A DNA stretch of 10,715 nucleotides from Chloroflexota bacterium (GTDB taxonomy: Bacteria; Chloroflexota; Limnocylindria; Limnocylindrales; CSP1-4), in the NCBI GenBank assembly GCA_003157175.1, contig PMIQ01000154.1, forward strand, positions 1 to 10,715. Reading direction: 5' to 3'. The translations under genes and the position numbers were made by a program. Numbering within the stretch: the first letter of the stretch is position 1; every line of letters begins with the position of its first letter. The notes beneath the pieces are model-generated. The model did not search any database and was not told the origin of the DNA. It was given only the letters and a program-made list of their open reading frames with translations. This document shows positions 5,318 to 10,715 of the stretch, in pieces.

Positions 5318-7459
5318 TTGGCAATCCTGCCCACCCTGCAGGGCCCGAGCGACTTGCGCGGCCTCAGTTACGATGACCTCAACGGCCTTGCTGCCGAGAT
5401 CCGCGAGTGCATAGTCGCCACGGTTTCCAAGACGGGCGGTCACCTGGGGTCTTCTCTGGGCGTGGTCGAGGTGGCTATCGCGCTGCACCGAGTGCTGGAG
5501 TCGCCGCGAGACAAGATCGTCTGGGACACTGGGCATCAGGCTTACGCCCACAAGCTGCTCACGGGCCGGTATGCCCAATTCGGCACACTGCGACAGCTGG
5601 GCGGGATCAGCGGGTTCCCGCGACGCGCGGAGTCGGAGCACGACGTCTTCGACGGTGGGCACGCCGGCACCGGGCTGTCCATCGCCCAGGGACTTGCGAC
5701 AGCCCGCGACATGCGCCATTCCATGGAACAGATCGCCGTGGTCGTCGGCGACGCCGCACTCATCAGCGGGCTCTCGCTCGAGGCTCTCAACGACATCGGC
5801 CACCGCCAGACTCAGATGCTGATCGTCCTCAACGACAACGCCATGTCGATCAGCCCGACCGTGGGGGCCTTCAGCCAGTACTTCTCCACGCTCAAGCTGT
5901 CGAGCGCCTGGAAGCAGAGCAAGACCGCCTACGACCGAATAGTCGAGTCGCTGCCGGTCGTCGGCCGGCCTGCGCTCAGCCTGTCGCGTCGTATTCGGCG
6001 CATGGTGGTCAACTTCGCCCAGCCAGGCCAGCTTTTCGAGGATCTCGGCATCACATACCTGGGCGTCATCCCGGGTCACAACATCCGCGGCCTGGAGCAT
6101 ATCTTCCGCGCCGCGCTAGAGGTTCCCGGCCCGGTGATCGTCCACGTCAGGACTCGCAAGGGCCGCGGCTATCGCCCGGCGGAGCGGGACCAGATCGGCT
6201 TCCACGGCGCGGCGCTGCCGCCGATGCCGGAGCTCGTCGATGGCCACGCGCCCGAGATCCACACCGGCCCCGGCCATCAGCCGATGACCGGAGCGGCCCT
6301 GTCCAGAAAAGACAGCGGCATGCCGGCACCGGGGAAGCCCGATGAAGCTCCGGTCGAGCCGTCGGACGACGGAAGCTCCGTGCCCGGCGGCGCGGACATG
6401 GGGACGCCGTCGGCGGCGGCGAGGGCGGCGGCGGCGGCGAAGCCGCCCAACTACACGTACCACTTCTCCACGGAGCTCATCGAGCTGGCGCGGACCGATC
6501 GCCGGATCGTGGCCGTCACCGCCGGAATGCCTACCGGGACGGGCCTTCAGGCGTTCCAGGCGGAGTTCCCGGACCGGTTCATCGACGTCGGCATCGCCGA
6601 GCAGCATGCCGTGGCGCTATCGGCGGGTATGGCTCTCGCCGGCGAGCGGCCGGTGGTGGCGCTCTATTCCACGTTCTTGCAGCGCGCCTTCGACCAGGAG
6701 GTCCACGACGTCTGTCAGAACGATCTGCCGGTGCTGATCGCCGTCGATCGGGCCGGCCTGGTCGGCGAGGACGGGACGAGCCATCAGGGCATGTTCACGC
6801 TGCCGACGCAGCGCCAGCTGCCCCACATGATCATCGCCAGCCCCAAGGACGAGCAGGAGTTGCGTTCGCTCGTAAGGACCGCCTTCGCCCAGGATCACCC
6901 GTTCTCGCTGCACTACCCGCGCGACCCCGGCTTCGGTGTCCCAGAGAGGATCCCGCAGATTCTCCCGATCGGGGTGGGTGAGGTTCTCCGTGAGGGCAGC
7001 CAGATCTTGATAGTTGGTTTCGGGCCCATCGTGGAGCGCGGTCGCCAGGCGGCCGACATGCTCGAGAGGGACGGCTGGTCGGTGGGCCTCATCAACGCTC
7101 GATACGCCAAGCCCCTCGATCGCCAGCTGATCCTCGATCAGGCGCGCGGCAAGAAGCTGCTGGTGACCCTGGAGGAGAGCGTCGTGACCGGTGGGTTCGG
7201 GGCGGGGGTCCTGGAGCTGGTCGAGGAGGCGCGGGTCGCCGACCCGGCATATCGCGACGTGTTGGTTCGTGTCGTCGGCATTCCCGCCGACAGGTTCGTG
7301 GACCATGGCTCTGTGGACGATCTACGCCGCCTGTTGCGCCTGGATTCGGCCGGCATCGCAGCTCAGATTCGCGAGACTCTGGCAAGGATGCGGGCGACGC
7401 CGGCGGTTGGGCAGGCTCAAGCGGCGGCAAGCGGGCGCTCCAGGGCGCCCTCGGCCTGA
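5318..7459 (+). CDS. dxs: 1-deoxy-D-xylulose-5-phosphate synthase with expanded linker
   Basis: Dxs joins pyruvate and glyceraldehyde 3-phosphate with ThDP and Mg2+ to make DXP, the first committed step of the MEP isoprenoid pathway, in the cytosol. The TTG start with GGGAG 7 bases upstream puts the conserved N-terminus (GPSDLRGLSYDDLNGLAAEI) at the expected place. Domain I (about 1-295) has GGHLGSSLG, GHQAYAHK (H73, H78) and the ThDP loop D145 to N174 (LNDNAMSIS). Domain II (about 377-540) has the catalytic Glu428 in GIAEQHA, then YSTFLQRAFDQ and DRAGLVGEDGTSHQG. Domain III (about 541-690) follows, with a low-complexity tail (692-713). The product is 713 residues, against about 620-640 normally; most of the excess is a Pro/Ala/Gly linker at about 298-376. 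Two conserved motifs are altered: GDG is GDA (A146), and the usual PVDGH is VIPGH (P252). No frameshift is visible, so the gene should be functional. Confidence 0.96.
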   Translation: MAILPTLQGPSDLRGLSYDDLNGLAAEIRECIVATVSKTGGHLGSSLGVVEVAIALHRVLESPRDKIVWDTGHQAYAHKLLTGRYAQFGTLRQLGGISGFPRRAESEHDVFDGGHAGTGLSIAQGLATARDMRHSMEQIAVVVGDAALISGLSLEALNDIGHRQTQMLIVLNDNAMSISPTVGAFSQYFSTLKLSSAWKQSKTAYDRIVESLPVVGRPALSLSRRIRRMVVNFAQPGQLFEDLGITYLGVIPGHNIRGLEHIFRAALEVPGPVIVHVRTRKGRGYRPAERDQIGFHGAALPPMPELVDGHAPEIHTGPGHQPMTGAALSRKDSGMPAPGKPDEAPVEPSDDGSSVPGGADMGTPSAAARAAAAAKPPNYTYHFSTELIELARTDRRIVAVTAGMPTGTGLQAFQAEFPDRFIDVGIAEQHAVALSAGMALAGERPVVALYSTFLQRAFDQEVHDVCQNDLPVLIAVDRAGLVGEDGTSHQGMFTLPTQRQLPHMIIASPKDEQELRSLVRTAFAQDHPFSLHYPRDPGFGVPERIPQILPIGVGEVLREGSQILIVGFGPIVERGRQAADMLERDGWSVGLINARYAKPLDRQLILDQARGKKLLVTLEESVVTGGFGAGVLELVEEARVADPAYRDVLVRVVGIPADRFVDHGSVDDLRRLLRLDSAGIAAQIRETLARMRATPAVGQAQAAASGRSRAPSA
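6413..6439 (+). repeat. GCG trinucleotide tract inside dxs
   Basis: Three GCG codons, one AGG and five more GCG codons encode a poly-alanine run (residues 366-374) in the linker between Dxs domains I and II. The tract is in frame, so copy changes would alter linker length only. Confidence 0.8.
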
Positions 7460-7535
7460 TCTCGTCCGTGTGCCTGGAGGGCATCGCCCAACGCCCGGCA
7501 GCGGCGGCCCGCGCCCCAGGGCAGCACGAGATGAG
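7456..7535 (+). other. Structured spacer between dxs and tlyA
   Basis: The 99 bases between dxs and tlyA have nested dyads. ATCTCGT (7459-7465) pairs exactly with ACGAGAT (7526-7532), and after one mismatch two more pairs extend the stem back over the dxs stop codon. Inside, TGCCTGG (7471-7477) pairs with CCAGGGCA (7516-7523) with one bulge, and GGGC-ATC-GCCC (7479-7489) forms a small hairpin. There is no T-run, so it is not a standard terminator. It may be a 3' stability element or a leader structure for tlyA, whose ATG lies 23 bases beyond it. Confidence 0.4.
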
Positions 7536-7558
7536 CCGGGTGTGACAGGATTGCGGGC

Positions 7559-8401
7559 ATGAGCCCTGCCACCCGCCCTGTTCGACAGCGTCTGGACCAG
7601 CTTCTGGTCGAGCGCGGCCTGGCCGAGACCCGGACGCGAGCTCAGGCGCTGATCCTGAGCGGCCATGTACGGGTCGGCGAGGGAGAGGCGGCCCGCACGG
7701 ACCGCAAGTCCGGGGATCTGGTGGAAACCACGATCGCTCTCGAGGTTGAGGCGCCGCCGCCGTTCGTTTCGCGGGGCGGCATCAAGCTTCGTGCGGCGTT
7801 CGACGCGTTCGGGGTCGAGCCTGTAGGGCTCGTGTGCCTGGACGTGGGGTCGTCTACCGGCGGCTTCACGGACCTGCTGCTGCAGCGGGACGCGAGCCGA
7901 GTCTATGCCGTGGACGTGGGTCGGGGCCAGCTGGCGGAGACCCTCCGCCATGACCCGCGCGTCGTTTCGATGGAGCGGACCAACGCCCGCGCCCTGGGAC
8001 CCGGTAGTCTGCCCACGGCGGTGGACCTGGCCGTGGTCGACGTCTCGTTCATCTCCCTGGACCGGATCCTCGGGCCGGTGGCGACGTGCTTCGGGCCGCT
8101 CGGAGGGCTTATCGTGGCGCTGGTGAAGCCTCAGTTCGAGGCGGGCCGCCAGCAGGTCCGCGACGGCGTGATACGGGATCCGCAAATTCACCGCCAGACG
8201 CTCGAGGCGGTGGGCCGCCACGCGCTGTCGATCGGGCTGCGGCTTCGCAACGCCGTGGCCTCGCCGATCACGGGACCCGCCGGCAATCGTGAGTTCTTCG
8301 TCGAGCTGGAGGTGCCGCCCGGGTTCGTCCCCGTCGAGGGACATTCGGCCGAACTGCCGGAGGCCTGGTCACGCAAGTTCGGAGAGCTGGCCGGAGCATG
8401 A
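7559..8401 (+). CDS. tlyA: TlyA family rRNA 2'-O-methyltransferase (S4 plus FtsJ domains)
   Basis: TlyA methylates ribose 2'-OH groups in rRNA; the Mycobacterium enzyme modifies C1409 of 16S and C1920 of 23S rRNA, which affects capreomycin sensitivity. The old hemolysin name is probably misleading. The product is 280 residues, close to the M. tuberculosis protein (268). An S4 RNA-binding domain covers about 10-65 (RLDQLLVERGLAETRTRAQALI). The linker PFVSRGGIKL leads into a Rossmann methyltransferase with SAM motif LDVGSSTGGFTD (94-105). The K-D-K-E catalytic residues are visible as K76, D161 (VVDVSFIS), K190 (LVKPQFE) and E245 (GNREFF). APPPF at 65-69 gives a triple proline just before K76. 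The ATG at 7559 has AGGA 8 bases upstream. The TGA overlaps the nadK ATG (ATGA), indicating coupled translation. Confidence 0.96.
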   Translation: MSPATRPVRQRLDQLLVERGLAETRTRAQALILSGHVRVGEGEAARTDRKSGDLVETTIALEVEAPPPFVSRGGIKLRAAFDAFGVEPVGLVCLDVGSSTGGFTDLLLQRDASRVYAVDVGRGQLAETLRHDPRVVSMERTNARALGPGSLPTAVDLAVVDVSFISLDRILGPVATCFGPLGGLIVALVKPQFEAGRQQVRDGVIRDPQIHRQTLEAVGRHALSIGLRLRNAVASPITGPAGNREFFVELEVPPGFVPVEGHSAELPEAWSRKFGELAGA

Positions 8402-9243
8402 CGCTCGATCGCATCGGCTTTGCGTACAACCCCACCAAAGAGGCGGCGCTGGATCTGCGTGAGCGCGCCGAGGGCTGGTGCGAGGTGCGTGGGATCGCCC
8501 ATTGGGCGGCTCCGGCTGGCGACACCAACGCGGTCGTGCGCGAGCTGTCCGACACCGGGGCGCTGGTCGTCCTGGGCGGCGACGGAACCTTCCTGCGGGC
8601 GGCCCGAGCCGTCGCGGAAGTGGATGTGCCGCTGCTCGGGGTGAATCTCGGCAAAGTCGGCTTCCTGTCGAAGGTCGAGACCGGCGGCATGGAGGCGGTG
8701 CTCGGGCAGCTGGTGGCCGGCGACTTCGCGCTGGAAGCGCGGATGGCCCTTCATGCGGAAATCCATCCGGGGGGCCAGCCGGAGGCGAGCGAGACCTTCT
8801 TCGCCCTCAACGATGTCGTCGTGGCCCGCGGCTCGCTCGTGCGCGTGTGCCGCATCGAGGCGGAGATCGGCCCATCGCATCTCGCGACGTTCACGGCCGA
8901 CGGCCTGGTCGTGGCCAGCCCCACAGGCTCGACGGGATACTCATTCTCGGCGGGCGGCCCGATCCTGGATCCGACGAGTCGCAATCTGATCGTGACGCCG
9001 ATCGCGGGCTATCTTTCGGCCATCCGATCCGTGGTGGTCAGCCCGCGGCACACGGTCCGCGTCCGCGTCCTTGACGCGTATGACGTGCTCATGAGCGTCG
9101 ATGGGCGCGAGGACCGGCGGCTCTCGGTCGGCGATGTCGTTTGCGTGTCGGAGATGCCGCGGCCGATTCGCTTCATCGAGCCCCGCGGCGCCATTCCGTT
9201 CTGGGACCTGCTTCGCCAGAAGTCGGAGTTGCTGCCCTCATGA
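8398..9243 (+). CDS. nadK: NAD kinase
   Basis: NadK phosphorylates NAD on the adenosine 2'-OH using ATP (or polyphosphate in some bacteria), the only route to NADP, in the cytosol. The product is 281 residues, a normal length. The N-terminal domain has the GGDG motif (60-63, with D62 as likely catalytic Asp) in VLGGDGTFLRAAR, then GVNLGKVGFLS. The C-terminal all-beta domain has NDVVVARG (N138, D139), FTADGLVVASPTGSTGYSFSAGGP (about 165-188) and SVDGRED. The block that commonly reads TPI-x-PH reads TPIAGY (200-205), so the usual Pro-His pair is Gly-Tyr. The start overlaps the tlyA stop and the stop overlaps the recN start, both as ATGA, so the three genes are translationally coupled. The tlyA-nadK-recN order is widespread; an argR often found before recN is absent. 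Confidence 0.96.
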   Translation: MTLDRIGFAYNPTKEAALDLRERAEGWCEVRGIAHWAAPAGDTNAVVRELSDTGALVVLGGDGTFLRAARAVAEVDVPLLGVNLGKVGFLSKVETGGMEAVLGQLVAGDFALEARMALHAEIHPGGQPEASETFFALNDVVVARGSLVRVCRIEAEIGPSHLATFTADGLVVASPTGSTGYSFSAGGPILDPTSRNLIVTPIAGYLSAIRSVVVSPRHTVRVRVLDAYDVLMSVDGREDRRLSVGDVVCVSEMPRPIRFIEPRGAIPFWDLLRQKSELLPS

Positions 9244-10715
9244 CCGAGGCCGCGGCGGCGCAGATCGGCGAACCCGGACGTCGTGGGGCGGACGAGGACG
9301 CGCGCGGCGCGGATGCCGGCCCAGATGGCGTCGCCGTTTCGAGCCCCGAAGCGAGCGCGGCCCGACCCATGGCCGCCGGGCGACTGGCGGAGCTTGCGGT
9401 CCACGATCTGGCCCTCATCGAGAAGCTGCGGATCACCTTCGAGCCGGGGCTGAACGTGCTCACAGGAGAAACCGGCGCCGGCAAGAGTCTGCTCATCGAT
9501 GCCCTGGGGCTGGCTGTCGGGGCGCGCGCAGACACTTCGCTGGTGCGCCACGGGTCCGAGTCGGCCCGCGTGGAGGCACTCTTCGATCGGGCTCCTGAGC
9601 CGCTGATCTGCGTGCGGGAGGTTTCGGCGGCGGGGCGGTCCACCGCCCGGATCGACGACGAGTCGGTGACGGCCGCTCGCCTGGCGAGCGTGGCGGGGCG
9701 TCTCGTGGAGATTCACGGGCAGCACGACCAGCAGCGGCTTCTCGACGAGCGCTGGCAGCGCGAGCTGCTCGACGCGTTCGGAGGCCTCGGGGCTGAGCGC
9801 GCGTCCACCGCCGCAGCGGCGGACGCGTGGCGTGTCAACCACGCCGCGCTGGCCGAGCTCGCTCTCGATCCACGAGAGCTGGCTCGTCGCCTCGAGTTGC
9901 AGGAGCACCAGCTCGCGGAGATCGTCGGGGCGAAGGTGCATCTCGGCGAGGCGGCCGAGATCAGGGGCCGTCTGTCATCGGCGCAACACGCCGAGTCGAT
10001 CGCTCGCGGCAGCGCCGAGATCCACGATCTGCTTGCCGGGGAGGGGACGGGCGCCCGCGAAACGACGGCCGAGGCGGCGCGCCGCGCCCGCGATATTGCG
10101 AAGCTCGACGATCGCTACGAGCCGCTGGCCGAGCGCCTCACGGGTCTGGCCGCTGAGCTGGAAGATGCCGGCGCCGAAGCCGCCACGCTGGCCGAGAGCG
10201 TGGAGCACGACCCGGCCGCGCTTGCCCGAATGGAGGAGAGGCTCTCTCTCATCTACTCCTTGGAGCGCAAGTACGGCGAGGACGAGGCTGCCGTCGTTGC
10301 CTACGGTGAACGGGCGGCGGCCGAGGCCGAGCGGCTGCGGACGCTGGAAGTTTCCCGGGAGACGCGCCAGGTCGAGGCCGCGCGGCTGCTGGCGGTCGTC
10401 GCGACAACGTCGTCAGCCCTGTCGCGCGGCCGGCAGACGGCGGCCCAGTTGCTCGCGAAGGCAGTTGAGGAAACCCTGGGCGGGCTGGGTTTCCGCCGGA
10501 CCAGCTTCCAGGTGGCCGTCACCCGTCGTCCGCCCGGTCCGGCCGAGCCGGCAGTCGAGGTCGACGGCCAGCGTGTTGCGTTCGATGGCTCGGGCATCGA
10601 CTCGGTCGTCTTCCTGATCGCGCCCAACCCCGGGGAACCGGCTCGACCTCTGGCCCGCATCGCCAGCGGCGGCGAGCTCTCGCGCGTGGCCCTGGCCATC
10701 AAGCAGATCCTGGCC
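9240..10715 (+). CDS. recN: DNA repair protein RecN, 3' partial
   Basis: RecN is an SMC-like ATPase recruited to DNA double-strand breaks, where it holds DNA ends or sister duplexes together during recombination. The frame is open for 492 codons to the right edge; the family is about 550-570 residues, so the Walker B region and C-terminus are missing. From the ATG at 9240 the Walker A motif GETGAGKS is at residues 76-83, followed by EIHGQHDQQRLLD (157-169). A long charged Ala/Glu/Arg-rich coiled-coil arm runs from about 170 to 430, including SLERKYGED. The ABC signature SGGELSR is at 476-482. Residues 1-43 are an acidic Gly/Ala extension absent from most RecN proteins. An internal ATG at 9369 would give the classic start (MAAGRLAELAVHDLALIE) but has no Shine-Dalgarno site, whereas 9240 has GGAG 11 bases upstream and an ATGA overlap with nadK. 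Confidence 0.95.
   Translation, partial: MTEAAAAQIGEPGRRGADEDARGADAGPDGVAVSSPEASAARPMAAGRLAELAVHDLALIEKLRITFEPGLNVLTGETGAGKSLLIDALGLAVGARADTSLVRHGSESARVEALFDRAPEPLICVREVSAAGRSTARIDDESVTAARLASVAGRLVEIHGQHDQQRLLDERWQRELLDAFGGLGAERASTAAAADAWRVNHAALAELALDPRELARRLELQEHQLAEIVGAKVHLGEAAEIRGRLSSAQHAESIARGSAEIHDLLAGEGTGARETTAEAARRARDIAKLDDRYEPLAERLTGLAAELEDAGAEAATLAESVEHDPAALARMEERLSLIYSLERKYGEDEAAVVAYGERAAAEAERLRTLEVSRETRQVEAARLLAVVATTSSALSRGRQTAAQLLAKAVEETLGGLGFRRTSFQVAVTRRPPGPAEPAVEVDGQRVAFDGSGIDSVVFLIAPNPGEPARPLARIASGGELSRVALAIKQILA

Noticed and set aside
4116..5324. Long minus-strand ORF (402 codons) opposite xseA and xseB
   Set aside because: Its product is Arg/Pro/Ala-rich with no recognisable motif, and it runs opposite conserved xseA and xseB. 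It is a by-product of high GC.
7322..8344. Minus-strand ORF (340 codons) opposite tlyA and the end of dxs
   Set aside because: No family motif is seen and the plus-strand TlyA has a full catalytic set; a GC-rich shadow frame.
9009..9941. Minus-strand ORF (310 codons) opposite nadK and recN
   Set aside because: Opposite two confidently identified genes, low-complexity product, no motif.
9832..10617. Plus-strand ORF of 261 codons in recN
   Set aside because: The real recN frame is open from 9240 to the window edge with Walker A and the ABC signature; this one is Ser/Arg/Pro-rich and lies in another frame.
1..10715. CRISPR array, insertion sequence, tRNA or phage module
   Set aside because: No spaced direct repeats, transposase motifs, tRNA cloverleaf or phage genes were seen; nearly all the DNA is filled by housekeeping genes on one strand.

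Overview
This is a compact, high-GC (roughly two thirds G+C) bacterial chromosome segment with ten genes, all on the + strand, and no mobile element, CRISPR array, rRNA or tRNA that I can see. The order is mltG (5' truncated), an M24B aminopeptidase (pepP-like), efp, xseA, an unnamed 55-residue membrane protein, xseB, dxs, tlyA, nadK and recN (3' truncated). The tail xseA-xseB-dxs-tlyA-nadK-recN is a classic conserved bacterial cluster. High GC, the style of the EF-P and Dxs sequences and the gene order suggest a Chloroflexota-like organism (for example a Limnocylindria/Ellin6529-type lineage). A deep-branching actinobacterium such as Thermoleophilia is a fair alternative. This placement is inference from memory, not from a search.

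Layout. Positions 1-1146 hold the periplasmic/extracellular part of the peptidoglycan transglycosylase MltG; its membrane anchor lies upstream of the window. Positions 1186-2415 hold the Xaa-Pro aminopeptidase. A 158-base gap with a TACAAT -10-like box precedes efp (2574-3131). xseA (3195-4790) has a strong Shine-Dalgarno site. It shares one base with a small membrane-protein ORF (4790-4957), which overlaps xseB (4950-5222) by 8 bases. dxs (5318-7459) follows, starting at TTG. A 99-base spacer with strong dyad symmetry separates it from tlyA (7559-8401). tlyA, nadK (8398-9243) and recN (from 9240) are joined by two ATGA overlaps.

Function. The genes cover envelope growth (MltG), peptide turnover (PepP), relief of ribosome stalling (EF-P), DNA processing and repair (ExoVII, RecN), isoprenoid precursor synthesis (Dxs), rRNA 2'-O-methylation (TlyA) and NADP supply (NadK). 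Most of this is ordinary housekeeping. NusB, IspA and ArgR, common members of this cluster elsewhere, are missing here. The less ordinary points are the undescribed single-span protein placed between the two ExoVII subunits, several low-complexity extensions (XseA N-terminus, Dxs inter-domain linker, RecN N-terminus), unusual residues in conserved Dxs motifs, and an arginine at the modification tip of EF-P. I see no convincing new multi-gene system; the small membrane protein is the best candidate for something undescribed.
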